Shown piece by piece: positions 34,583-42,678 of a stretch of 46,585 bases of DNA. The stretch's first letter is position 1. Each line of letters starts with the position of its first letter. Below the pieces are notes generated by a model. It had not been told where the DNA came from and made no database searches. It saw nothing but the letters and a program-made list of their open reading frames with translations. Origin of the DNA: Flavobacteriaceae bacterium UBA2765 (GTDB taxonomy: Bacteria; Bacteroidota; Bacteroidia; Flavobacteriales; Flavobacteriaceae); the NCBI GenBank assembly GCA_002352665.1, contig DEIV01000035.1, positions 1 to 46,585 on the forward strand, given 5' to 3'. The translations under genes and the position numbers were made by a program.

Positions 34583-37405
34583 TTAATGTGCCGCTAGCCA
34601 ATTATCACCTAAACCAATTTCAACATCTAATGGTACAATGAGTTTATAAGCATTTTCCATTTCTTGTTTTATGATAGGTTTTATATTTTCTAATTCATCT
34701 TTATAAGCATCAAAAACCAACTCATCGTGCACTTGTAATAGCATTTTACTTTTAAATTGTTCTTTTTCAAATCGTCTATAAATATTGATCATAGCCAATT
34801 TAATGATATCAGCAGCACTACCTTGTATCGGTGCGTTCACAGCGTTTCGTTCAGCGGCTCCTCGAACTACAGCGTTTCTTGAGTTGATATCTTTTAAATA
34901 TCTACGTCTGCCCAAGACGGTTTCTACATAGCCATTTTCTCTAGCATAATGTATTTGGCTATCCATATAACTACGTAGCTTTGGATAAGTTTCATAATAA
35001 GTATCTATTAATTCTTTTGCCTCGCTTCGCGAAAGCGAAGTTTGATTGCTCAATCCAAATGCTGAAACCCCATAAATAATTCCGAAATTTACAGTTTTCG
35101 CATTGCTACGCTGTTCTCTAGTGACTTCATTTAATGGGATATTAAAAACTTTTGCAGCTGTAGAAGCGTGAATATCTTCATGATTTTTAAAAGCGTTGAT
35201 CATATTTTCTTCTTTACTTAATGCGGCTATAATACGAAGTTCAATTTGAGAATAATCAGCAGCCAATAAAGTATAATTTTCATCTCTGGGGATAAATGCC
35301 TTACGCACTTCTCTGCCGCGAACTGTACGAATAGGAATATTCTGTAAATTTGGATTGTTAGAACTCAATCTACCGGTGGCAGCCACAGCTTGAGCATAAA
35401 CGGTATGTATTCTTTTGGTCTTAGGGTTTACTTCATTTGGTAAGGCATCTACATACGTACTTTGTAATTTTTTATATTGTCGCCATTCTTGTATGTCTCC
35501 TATAATTTGATGATCTTTTGCTAAATAAGATAAGACATCTTCAGCAGTGGAATATTGACCGGTTTTGGTCTTTTTGGGCTTATCTACCAGTTTTAATTTA
35601 TCAAAAAGTATGAGCCCGAGTTGTTTAGGTGAGGCCAAATTAAATTCCTCACCTGCTTGTTCGTAAATACCCTTTTCTAACCGGTCTAAATCCTTAGTTA
35701 ATGCAATAGAAAGTTCTTTTAAATAGTCAGTATTAATATTGATCCCTTCAATTTCCATTGCTGATAAAACGTTAACTAAAGGCAATTCCACCTCATTAAA
35801 AAGCTTGGTCAGATTCCCGCTTTCCAATTCTTTTTGAAAATGTGTTTTAAGCTGTAGGGTAATATCAGCATCTTCTACGGCATATTCCGTTTGCTTTTTA
35901 AGGTCAACATCACGCATATTGCCTTGATTTTTTCCTTTTTTACCAATCAATTCAGTTATAGAAACGGGTTGGTAATTCAAATAAGTTTCAGCAAGAATAT
36001 CCATGCCATGACGCATATCAGGATTGATCAGATAATGAGCAATCATGGTGTCGAATAGTTTTCCTTTTACAGGCATTTTATAATTCGACAACACCTTAAT
36101 GTCGTATTTTAAATTGTGACCAACTTTTTCGATAATATCATTTTCAAAAAACGGGCGAAATTCTTCTAAAATATCTTGAGTTATTTGTTGGTCTTCCGGA
36201 AAATGCACATAATATCCTTTACCATGTTCCCATGAAAAAGCAATACCAATCAATTCAACTTCTAAGGATTTTAATCCAGTAGTTTCGGTGTCAAAACATA
36301 CAGATTTTTGCGACAACAACTGTTTTAATAATAATTTTATCGCAAGCGGAGTTTCTGTGAATTGATAGAAATGAGAAGTGTTTTCTATGGTTTGATAACC
36401 ATTTACTGTTTCATTTTCCGCAGAGGTCCCCGTTCCTGGAGTCGTAAACAGATCAAACTGAATATTCTGATTGGGATCGTTCTTTTGAACAGATTTTTTG
36501 GGCTCAGGTTTTATATCAGTTGCTTGACTAAATGTTTTAGATAAATTTTCGGTTAATCTTCGAAATTCTAATTCATTAAAGATTTCTGTTACTTTAGGTA
36601 TATCTGGAGTGTTTAATTCAAAATCTGTTGCGTCAAATTCTACTGGGACATCTAACATAATAGTGGCTAGTTTTTTTGACAACAAGCCAAGTTCTACATT
36701 GGCTTCAACTTTTTCTTTCATTTTACCTTTTAACTCATGACTGTTGGCAAATAACCCTTCTATACTGCCATACGCTTTTAAAAATTTCTTTGCAGTTTTG
36801 TCTCCAACACCGGGTAATCCCGGGATATTATCAACGGCATCACCTTTCATGGCTAAAAAATCTATAACCTGTAAAGGATCTATAACTTCAAATTTATTCT
36901 GAATTTCCGGTATCCCCCAAGTTTCATATCCTCCTCCAAACATAGGTCTGTACATAAAAATGTTTTCAGAAACCAATTGAGCAAAATCTTTATCAGGTGT
37001 TACCATAAATGTTTGATAACCTTCTTTTTCTGCTTTTTTTGCCAATGTTCCGATAACATCGTCTGCTTCATAACCTTCTTTTACCATAATTGGAATATGC
37101 ATGGCTTTTAAAATACTTTCAATATAGGGTACGGCAATCTTAATAGCTTCAGGTGTTTCGTCACGATTGGCTTTATAAGCTTCATACATTTCAATACGAT
37201 CAACACTACCGCCTTTGTCAAAACAAACTGCTAAATGATCTGGTCTTTCACGCTTTATAACATCTAATAATGAGTTCATAAAACCCATTATGGCAGAAGT
37301 ATCTACACCTTTAGAATTAATTCTAGGGTTTTTAATAAATGCGTAATATCCTCTAAAAATTAAGGCATAAGCATCTAATAGGAATAAGCGTTTTTGTTCA
37401 GACAT
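34583..37405 (-). CDS. polA: DNA polymerase I
   Basis: The 940-residue repair/replication polymerase has all three parts. The N-terminal 5' nuclease is at about residues 1-290 (MVTPDKDFAQLV and DNIPGLPGVGDKTA). The 3'-5' exonuclease has an intact DxE start (CFDTETTGL), so proofreading is probably active. The polymerase domain has RLSSNNPNLQNIP, motif A LAADYSQIELRI, the O-helix region RSNAKTVNFGIIYG and motif C LQVHDELVFD. Length is normal for Bacteroidota. A GC-rich palindrome lies in the coding region. Confidence 0.98.
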   Translation of the reverse strand: MSEQKRLFLLDAYALIFRGYYAFIKNPRINSKGVDTSAIMGFMNSLLDVIKRERPDHLAVCFDKGGSVDRIEMYEAYKANRDETPEAIKIAVPYIESILKAMHIPIMVKEGYEADDVIGTLAKKAEKEGYQTFMVTPDKDFAQLVSENIFMYRPMFGGGYETWGIPEIQNKFEVIDPLQVIDFLAMKGDAVDNIPGLPGVGDKTAKKFLKAYGSIEGLFANSHELKGKMKEKVEANVELGLLSKKLATIMLDVPVEFDATDFELNTPDIPKVTEIFNELEFRRLTENLSKTFSQATDIKPEPKKSVQKNDPNQNIQFDLFTTPGTGTSAENETVNGYQTIENTSHFYQFTETPLAIKLLLKQLLSQKSVCFDTETTGLKSLEVELIGIAFSWEHGKGYYVHFPEDQQITQDILEEFRPFFENDIIEKVGHNLKYDIKVLSNYKMPVKGKLFDTMIAHYLINPDMRHGMDILAETYLNYQPVSITELIGKKGKNQGNMRDVDLKKQTEYAVEDADITLQLKTHFQKELESGNLTKLFNEVELPLVNVLSAMEIEGININTDYLKELSIALTKDLDRLEKGIYEQAGEEFNLASPKQLGLILFDKLKLVDKPKKTKTGQYSTAEDVLSYLAKDHQIIGDIQEWRQYKKLQSTYVDALPNEVNPKTKRIHTVYAQAVAATGRLSSNNPNLQNIPIRTVRGREVRKAFIPRDENYTLLAADYSQIELRIIAALSKEENMINAFKNHEDIHASTAAKVFNIPLNEVTREQRSNAKTVNFGIIYGVSAFGLSNQTSLSRSEAKELIDTYYETYPKLRSYMDSQIHYARENGYVETVLGRRRYLKDINSRNAVVRGAAERNAVNAPIQGSAADIIKLAMINIYRRFEKEQFKSKMLLQVHDELVFDAYKDELENIKPIIKQEMENAYKLIVPLDVEIGLGDNWLAAH

Positions 37406-37427
37406 AATGGTTGTGTTCTAGTAATTC

Positions 37428-37435
37428 CAAAACTA
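37428..37435 (-). promoter_or_regulatory. -7 element of polA
   Basis: The minus strand reads TAGTTTTG, an exact TAnnTTTG, 23 bases before the polA ATG. No clear -33 TTG at 19-20 bases. Confidence 0.45.
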
Positions 37436-37523
37436 CGAAAAATGAAATGATTACAGATTATTTTCTTGTTCTGAATTATAGCAATGTTTTGAGTATTAAA
37501 ATATTTTTGGAAGCTAATAAATG

Positions 37524-37555
37524 AACCTCACAAGTGTCAAAGTCCTGTGAGGGTT
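37524..37555. repeat. Palindromic repeat, left copy
   Basis: AACCTCACA ... TGTGAGGGTT forms a hairpin with a ~13-base inner region containing TCAAAG. A second copy lies at 38228-38258, beyond the toxin-antitoxin pair. Confidence 0.8.
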
Positions 37556-37583
37556 AATATAATTTAATGATAATCATTTGTTA

Positions 37584-37850
37584 CTAAGGAAATACCTTAT
37601 AAATATCTGAGCGTTTTAAAAATCTAGCAATTTCCACTACTTCACCTTCAAAATATAGAGCTAGTCTATAATCACCTATTCTTACCCTATATGCCGCTGG
37701 ATGACCCGACATTTTTTTTAATCCTTGAATATCTTGCAAGTTTTCAGCCTGTTTAATATTCATCAAAACATTTTTTATTTTACTTTTAAGTTTTTTATCT
37801 TTTAATTTTTCAAAATCTTTTAAAACTGATTTTGTATAAAATATTTTCAT
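37584..37850 (-). CDS. RelE/ParE-family toxin
   Basis: The 88-residue protein has the RelE/ParE fold pattern: MKIFYTKSVLKDFEKL at the start, LKKMSGHPAAYRVRIGDYRLALYF in the middle and RFLKRSDIYKVFP at the end. In this superfamily toxins cleave mRNA on the ribosome (RelE) or poison gyrase (ParE); the Arg/Tyr-rich middle fits either. The ATG follows the antitoxin stop without any base between, the common coupled order with antitoxin first. Confidence 0.88.
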   Translation of the reverse strand: MKIFYTKSVLKDFEKLKDKKLKSKIKNVLMNIKQAENLQDIQGLKKMSGHPAAYRVRIGDYRLALYFEGEVVEIARFLKRSDIYKVFP

Positions 37851-38099
37851 TTATTCAAGTGCTTTGAAAATTTCTTCTTCACTAACTGTGTCAGTTCTGT
37901 CAACTTGTTGCATTAATAATAATAAGCCTAAATCTTCTTTCTCTTCAGCTGTTAAATTGTCCAATTGCTCTTTTTCTTTTTCTGCAACAAACCATTCAAT
38001 TGCTTTTTCCATTAAAGCTTTAACGCTTAAATCTTCAAATGCTGACAGCACTTTTAGTTTAGTCAATGTAGTGTCATTTACATTAATTAATTTTTTCAT
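37851..38099 (-). CDS. Antitoxin partner of the RelE/ParE toxin
   Basis: The 82-residue protein has an N-terminal ribbon-helix-helix-like segment (KLINVNDTTLTKLKVLSAFE, then VKALMEKAIEWFVAE) for DNA binding, and an acidic C-terminal part (TAEEKEDLGLL ... EEEIFKALE) that would wrap the toxin. The start at 38099 (MKKLIN) is used instead of the in-frame ATG nine bases upstream. A perfect 20-base palindrome next to the -7 element is the likely operator for self-repression. Confidence 0.85.
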   Translation of the reverse strand: MKKLINVNDTTLTKLKVLSAFEDLSVKALMEKAIEWFVAEKEKEQLDNLTAEEKEDLGLLLLMQQVDRTDTVSEEEIFKALE

Positions 38100-38140
38100 A
38101 AAACTCAATCTTCGTTCTTAATTCTTTTAACTTCCCAGTG

Positions 38141-38165
38141 CAAATATACTAAATATATTTAGTAT
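38141..38165 (-). promoter_or_regulatory. Promoter and palindromic operator of the toxin-antitoxin operon
   Basis: On the minus strand the -7 is TATATTTG (plus 38141-38148). The perfect 20-base palindrome ATACTAAATATATTTAGTAT (38146-38165) overlaps it by three bases. A longer A/T dinucleotide tract (38166-38180) follows upstream. The layout matches RHH-type autoregulation. Confidence 0.6.
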
Positions 38166-38227
38166 ATATAATATATATAATATATTTTACAAAGAAAAAA
38201 GCAACGGTTGACTTCTCATAATAAAAA

Positions 38228-38258
38228 AACCTCACAAATCTCAAAGACCTGTGAGGTT
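38228..38258. repeat. Palindromic repeat, right copy
   Basis: AACCTCACA ... TGTGAGGTT, the same 31-32 base hairpin as 37524-37555, with an inner TCAAAG segment. Both copies have the same orientation. This copy also sits as a terminator-like hairpin just beyond the glycosylasparaginase stop. Confidence 0.8.
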
Positions 38259-38280
38259 TAATATTGGTAAGTTAAATAGG

Positions 38281-39285
38281 CTATTTCTCCTCCTTTAAAA
38301 AAAAATCCGACTGAATATTTTCATTTTTACCTTCTTGATATTTGGTCATACTAAACCCTTGATGAATGGAATAGGCACCGGTTTCTCCTCTCTTATTAAC
38401 GGCAATATAACCTACTTGGAAATTTTTATAATTGCTATTAGGCTTATTTACAATTCTGCTAATAGCTTCTTCACATGCTTCTTGAGGAGATTTACCTTGA
38501 CGCATTAACTCTACAACTAAAAAACTCCCTACGGTTTTTACAACTTCCTCTCCTAGTCCTGTAGCAACAGCAGCACCTATTTCATTATCAACAAACAAAC
38601 CTGAGCCTATAATAGGTGAGTCTCCCACACGACCGGACATTTTATATGCCAAACCACTTGTAGTACAAGCTCCACAAATATCACCATTTTTGTCTATGGC
38701 CAACATACCTATGGTATCGTGATTTTCAATATTGATAATTGGTTTATACTCAGATTTTTCTTTCCATGTTTCCCAGGCTTTTTTAGAAGTATCTGTCAAT
38801 AAATTTTCTTTTTCAAATCCTATTTCATAAGCAAATTGTTCAGCTCCTCTTCCGGCAAGCATAACATGAGGTGTGTCTTCCATTACTTTTCTTGCAATGG
38901 CAACTGCATGCGTAATGTTTTGTAAATATACCACTGCCCCACAATCTCCTTTAGAATTCATAATACAAGAATCTAAAGTAACAATCCCATCTCTATCGGG
39001 TAAGCCGCCATTCCCTACCGAGCTGTTTTTAAGATCAGCTTCTTCAATCATACATCCTTGTTCAACAGCATCTAAAACGGATTTTCCATGTTGTAAGGTT
39101 TCCCATGCTTTAGTTGTGGCATTGGGTACATCCCATGTTGCAATGACTAGTGGTAATGTGCTTTTATCTATGGAAGAAATAACTTTTTTATCAGTTGATT
39201 TTTCTGTACAATTAGTTATTGTACTTCCTATGGCGAATCCAACACCGCTTAAAGAAGCATTTTTTATAAAATTTCTACGTTTCAT
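38281..39285 (-). CDS. Glycosylasparaginase (N4-(beta-N-acetylglucosaminyl)-L-asparaginase)
   Basis: The 334-residue Ntn-hydrolase precursor cleaves the sugar-asparagine link of N-glycans. Autocleavage is expected before the catalytic threonine in NHDTIGML (Thr191), with conserved GRVGDSPIIGSGLFVDN and GEEVVKTVGSFLVVELM in the beta chain. The N-terminus MKRRNFIKNASLSGVGF carries a twin-arginine motif (RRNFIK) and a hydrophobic stretch, so export in folded form is likely. Homologous enzymes are known from flavobacteria. It is divergent from cutC, with 49 bases between starts. Confidence 0.93.
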   Translation of the reverse strand: MKRRNFIKNASLSGVGFAIGSTITNCTEKSTDKKVISSIDKSTLPLVIATWDVPNATTKAWETLQHGKSVLDAVEQGCMIEEADLKNSSVGNGGLPDRDGIVTLDSCIMNSKGDCGAVVYLQNITHAVAIARKVMEDTPHVMLAGRGAEQFAYEIGFEKENLLTDTSKKAWETWKEKSEYKPIINIENHDTIGMLAIDKNGDICGACTTSGLAYKMSGRVGDSPIIGSGLFVDNEIGAAVATGLGEEVVKTVGSFLVVELMRQGKSPQEACEEAISRIVNKPNSNYKNFQVGYIAVNKRGETGAYSIHQGFSMTKYQEGKNENIQSDFFLKEEK

Positions 39286-39334
39286 AATGGGTTTATTTTT
39301 TTACTACATTAGCAAGGTAGCAAAAACTATATAA

Positions 39335-40057
39335 ATGAAAATTGAAATCTGTGCAAATTCTTATAGGTCGGCAATTAATGCTCAAAAAGCCGGTGCAGAC
39401 AGGATAGAACTATGTTCTGAATTGGCGGTTGGAGGCATAACACCTTCTTATGGATTATTAAAAAGAGTGATGGATGATCTTACCATTCCAGTTAATGTGT
39501 TGATACGACCTAGAAGTGGAAATTTTACTTATGATGATGCTGAATTTGATGCCATAAAATCTGATATTGAATTATGTAAAAAATTAGGATGTAATGGCAT
39601 AGTTGCTGGCATTTTGAATAAGGATTTTACCATAGATATTAATAGAACCAAAGCATTAATAAATTTGTCAAGGCCATTATCCTTTACATTTCATAGAGCG
39701 TTTGACTGGATATTAAACCCTAGAACGGCTATAGAACAATTAGCGAATTTAGGTGTGGATAGGGTGTTGTCTTCGGGTCAAGAAAGTACTGCTTTGAAGG
39801 GTATAACTTTGCTAGAACAACTTCAAGAACAGATTGAAAATCGACTTATTATTTTACCAGGCTGTGGTATCAATAAAGGGACAATATTGCAATTTAAACA
39901 TGCAAAATTTAAAGAGGTTCATTTTTCGGCTACTGCACTTTACAAAACAATAGAAGCTCCAAAAGTAAGTATGCATACTGAACGTTTTTTTGACGAAACC
40001 CAAGTGGCGATTTCTGATTTCGATAAAATTAAAGAAATGATCAATTTGGTTAAATAA
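39335..40057 (+). CDS. cutC: CutC family protein
   Basis: The 240-residue TIM-barrel protein is of the CutC family, linked to copper handling, although its reaction is not settled. It begins KIEICANSYRSAINAQKAGADRIELCSEL, with further marks VNVLIRPRSGNFTY, GIVAGILNKD, TFHRAFDW and the loop ILSSGQ-like VLSSGQESTALKG. The start ATG lies 49 bases from the divergent glycosylasparaginase start, so both must share regulatory DNA. Confidence 0.93.
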   Translation: MKIEICANSYRSAINAQKAGADRIELCSELAVGGITPSYGLLKRVMDDLTIPVNVLIRPRSGNFTYDDAEFDAIKSDIELCKKLGCNGIVAGILNKDFTIDINRTKALINLSRPLSFTFHRAFDWILNPRTAIEQLANLGVDRVLSSGQESTALKGITLLEQLQEQIENRLIILPGCGINKGTILQFKHAKFKEVHFSATALYKTIEAPKVSMHTERFFDETQVAISDFDKIKEMINLVK

Positions 40058-40106
40058 ATGCTAAAAGATAGGTAATTATAATGCTTTCATTTAGTTTTGT
40101 CAACCT

Positions 40107-41387
40107 ATGCTACGATGGTTAATTTTTATTTCAATTTATGTATTGGTAGATGTTTATGCTTTTCAAGCGGTAAAGATGGTGTCAAAAAATAAAATGATCC
40201 ATATTATTTATTGGACAATATCTACTTTGATATTACTTAATTTAATCTATCAACTGTCTATTGGCTTTAATAAGAATGTTGGGTTAACCCCTTATACTAA
40301 CCAAGCGATAGGATTTTTTTTAGCAATTTTTATTCCTAAAGCAGCAATGTTATTTTTTGTTCTTGGAGAAGATATCTTTAGAACACCGCAGGCTTTATTT
40401 AGGTTTTTTACTGAAGGACGAACTACAGATATTAATTATTTTCCGTCTAGGCGTAAGTTTGTTAGTCAGATTGCTTTAGGCGTGGCGGCAATCCCTTTGG
40501 CCTCGTTACTTTTTGGAATGTATAAAGGCAAACATAATTATAAGGTATTAAAATACACTTTAGAGTTTGATGATTTACCAAAGGCTTTTGATGGTTATCA
40601 AATTACTCAAATTTCTGATATACATAGTGGAAGCTTTGATAGTTCAAATGCTAAGAAAATAGAGTATGGTGTTGATTTAATTAATAAACAAGCTTCTGAT
40701 ATTATTCTGTTTACAGGTGATATGGTAAATAATAGAGCTGATGAAATGCTGCCTTGGCTGTCAACATTTAAGAAATTAAAAGCTAAAGATGGTAAATATT
40801 CAATATTGGGCAATCATGATTATGGAGATTATATAGCGTGGGATAATGATGAAGTCAAGCAACAAAACATGAAAGATCTGCATAAGGTACATAGTCAATT
40901 AGATTTTGATTTGCTATTAAATGAACATAGAATTTTAGAAAAAAATGGAGAAAAAATAGCGTTGATTGGTGTCGAAAATTGGGGTTCAGGCGGGTTTAAA
41001 AAAGCCGGAGATTTAAAGTTGGCCACTCAAGGTATTGCTGATAAAGAATTTAAAATATTAATGAGTCATGACCCTAGTCATTGGGAAAATGAAGTAAAAG
41101 ATGATAACCTTCATTATCATATCACTTTAAGTGGACATACGCATGGTATGCAGTTTGGAATTGAAATTCCGGGTTGGGTAAAATGGAGTCCGGTAAAATG
41201 GCGGTATAAATATTGGGCAGGTATTTATGAAGAAGCTGGTCAGTTTTTGAACGTAAATAGAGGATTTGGTTTTTTAGCCTATCCCGGTAGAGTAGGTATT
41301 TGGCCGGAAATTACAGTAATAACATTAAAAAATAAAGCTCATCTTTCTAAAAGTGTTAAAACTTATCAAAAGGAAGAGTTAGGTTAA
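40107..41387 (+). CDS. Membrane-anchored calcineurin-type metallophosphoesterase
   Basis: The 426-residue protein has about four N-terminal membrane segments (residues 1-22, 33-52, 66-88 and 122-140). The phosphoesterase domain follows with the canonical blocks: QISDIHSG (D-x-H), FTGDMVNNR (GD), ILGNHDYGDY (GNHD), LMSHDPSHW and LSGHTHGMQFG (GHTH). The catalytic part faces the periplasm or cytosol, unclear. The same architecture occurs in YkuE-like lipid A or UDP-sugar phosphatases, but the substrate is not evident. A TAGTTTTG at 40092-40099 would put the transcript start almost at the ATG. Confidence 0.92.
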   Translation: MLRWLIFISIYVLVDVYAFQAVKMVSKNKMIHIIYWTISTLILLNLIYQLSIGFNKNVGLTPYTNQAIGFFLAIFIPKAAMLFFVLGEDIFRTPQALFRFFTEGRTTDINYFPSRRKFVSQIALGVAAIPLASLLFGMYKGKHNYKVLKYTLEFDDLPKAFDGYQITQISDIHSGSFDSSNAKKIEYGVDLINKQASDIILFTGDMVNNRADEMLPWLSTFKKLKAKDGKYSILGNHDYGDYIAWDNDEVKQQNMKDLHKVHSQLDFDLLLNEHRILEKNGEKIALIGVENWGSGGFKKAGDLKLATQGIADKEFKILMSHDPSHWENEVKDDNLHYHITLSGHTHGMQFGIEIPGWVKWSPVKWRYKYWAGIYEEAGQFLNVNRGFGFLAYPGRVGIWPEITVITLKNKAHLSKSVKTYQKEELG

Positions 41388-41424
41388 AAAATTGTTATTT
41401 ATAAATACGTTAGACAATTATAAT

Positions 41425-41464
41425 TTGTTAAAAATTATAAGTTTAGCTAAATTTGGTATATTTG
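41425..41464 (+). promoter_or_regulatory. Promoter region of the thioredoxin-fold gene (two -7 candidates)
   Basis: TTG (41425-41427), 20 bases and TAAATTTG (41448-41455) match the consensus, and a second exact -7, TATATTTG (41457-41464), follows. Both end within 65 bases of the ATG at 41520. Confidence 0.5.
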
Positions 41465-41519
41465 TAATACTAAATATCTAATTAATAGTTGATTATTTAA
41501 CATTTAATAGTGATTTTCT

Positions 41520-41816
41520 ATGGCAAAATTTGGAGAATTAATTGGTTCAGGTGTTCCAACTTTGATTGATTTCTATGCCGATTGGAACGAGAATAGTAAT
41601 ACTTTTCATAAGGTATTAAGAGATGTTGCTGCGGCTTTAGGCGATAAAGCTAAAGTTATCAAAATTGATATTGACAAAAACGAAACCTTGGCCAATGCCC
41701 TTAGAATTAAGGGAAATCCTACTTTTATCATTTATAAAAATGGTGAGATGAAATGGCGTCAATCCGGAGAACAAGATGCCAATACTTTAATTAGTTTGGT
41801 ACAGCAATATGTATAG
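41520..41816 (+). CDS. Thioredoxin-fold protein lacking the CxxC active site
   Basis: The 98-residue protein has the thioredoxin fold: TLIDFYADW, KVIKIDIDKNETLANALRI and the cis-Pro region KGNPTFIIYKNG. The normal WCGPC is replaced by WNENS (Trp22-Ser26), so both redox cysteines are absent and no Cys occurs in the protein. It cannot act as a disulfide reductase; a binding or chaperone role is more likely. It is convergent with the deacetylase gene, 3 bases between stops. Confidence 0.9.
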   Translation: MAKFGELIGSGVPTLIDFYADWNENSNTFHKVLRDVAAALGDKAKVIKIDIDKNETLANALRIKGNPTFIIYKNGEMKWRQSGEQDANTLISLVQQYV

Positions 41817-41819
41817 AAT

Positions 41820-42479
41820 TTAAGTTATCCTCTGAAATCCATACCCTTTATTACTAAAATACGCTAATACTTTAGGTAAAACTATTTGCAATTTTTCAAA
41901 TGCTTTATTACTGTCATGAAATACAATAATATCACCGCTTTTGGTATTTTTAATGACATTATTCAAGCACTTTTCTGCATCTACTGACGAATCAAAGTCA
42001 GCACTTAGCACAGACCACATAATGAGTTTATAATTATTTGCCATTAATAATTTAGTTTGAGATCTTCTTATTTTTCCATACGGTGGACGAAATAATTTAT
42101 GATTTACTATTGATGATTGATGATTTTTAATTAAAAATTTCTTAATTATTTTTTCTGTTTTTAGGATTGATTTTAAATAATTATCATTTTTTGTATTCCA
42201 ACCTTTTTCGTGATTGTAGGTATGGTTGCCAATGGCATGTCCTCTATCGAGGATACTTGTAAATATTTCCGGATACTTTTCAATGTTGTTTCCAATACAG
42301 AAAAAAGTAGCTTTGGCGTTATATTTATATAAAGTATCTAAAACCCAATTCGTTACTTCTGTAGTTGGGCCATCATCAAAAGTTAGGTATATATTTTTTC
42401 GTTTAGGAGAAAAACGCCAAATCTGGCTACTGTATAATAATGAAATCCAATGTGGCGTTTTTACAAAATAGAATTTCAT
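41820..42479 (-). CDS. Polysaccharide deacetylase (NodB homology)
   Basis: The 219-residue enzyme is a carbohydrate esterase family 4 deacetylase. The NodB blocks are visible: motif 1 YLTFDDGPTTEVTNWVL (catalytic Asp pair), motif 2 AIGNHTYNH (H-x-x-x-H metal ligands), motif 3 LFRPPYGKIRRSQ, and later DIIVFHDS. The N-terminus FVKTPHWISLLYSSQIWRF may be a short membrane or peripheral segment, without a clear signal peptide. The likely substrate is peptidoglycan or a surface glycan, unproven. Confidence 0.93.
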   Translation of the reverse strand: MKFYFVKTPHWISLLYSSQIWRFSPKRKNIYLTFDDGPTTEVTNWVLDTLYKYNAKATFFCIGNNIEKYPEIFTSILDRGHAIGNHTYNHEKGWNTKNDNYLKSILKTEKIIKKFLIKNHQSSIVNHKLFRPPYGKIRRSQTKLLMANNYKLIMWSVLSADFDSSVDAEKCLNNVIKNTKSGDIIVFHDSNKAFEKLQIVLPKVLAYFSNKGYGFQRIT

Positions 42480-42490
42480 AGGTAATTTTG

Positions 42491-42511
42491 ATTAACGATT
42501 AACGATTAACG
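42491..42511. repeat. Heptamer repeat ATTAACG
   Basis: Three tandem copies of ATTAACG, directly at the 3' end of the deleted four-helix copy. Confidence 0.8.
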
Positions 42512-42622
42512 AATTTTGATATTTGAATTATTGTTGTTGAAGTTTTAACACTAGTAACAAAAATTAAAATCAGTTGACTGTATCTAACCAAAGATGTTGA
42601 TTTCTAAATTATTTGCATTCAT
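42506..42622 (-). pseudogene. Internally deleted copy of the four-helix-bundle (S23-type) gene
   Basis: The minus strand reads ATGAATGCAAATAATTTAG (as the neighbouring copy) and then jumps to a segment close to its C-terminal end (QLILIFVTSVKTS-like, in shifted frame), finishing at the same AAAATTCGTTAA. The central ~260 bases are missing and a stop follows soon after the start. The shared AATTTAGAAA at both borders in the other copy suggests deletion between short direct repeats. Confidence 0.75.
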
Positions 42623-42657
42623 AAATTTAAAGTTCTACAATTATTAATACTTTTTTC

Positions 42658-42678
42658 GAATAACGAATAACGATTAAC
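42658..42678. repeat. Heptamer repeat GAATAAC/GATTAAC
   Basis: Three tandem heptamers (GAATAAC twice, then GATTAAC) overlap the restored stop of the frameshifted four-helix copy, like the ATTAACG array beside the deleted copy. Confidence 0.75.

Noticed and set aside
9139..39285. Apparent asparagine theme (asparaginase I, AsnRS, glycosylasparaginase)
   Set aside because: The three genes are 6 and 21 kb apart, on both strands, with unrelated neighbours; probably chance.
40092..40099. TAGTTTTG as promoter of the metallophosphoesterase
   Set aside because: No -33 TTG at 19-20 bases and the start would be almost leaderless; kept only as a remark in the gene entry.
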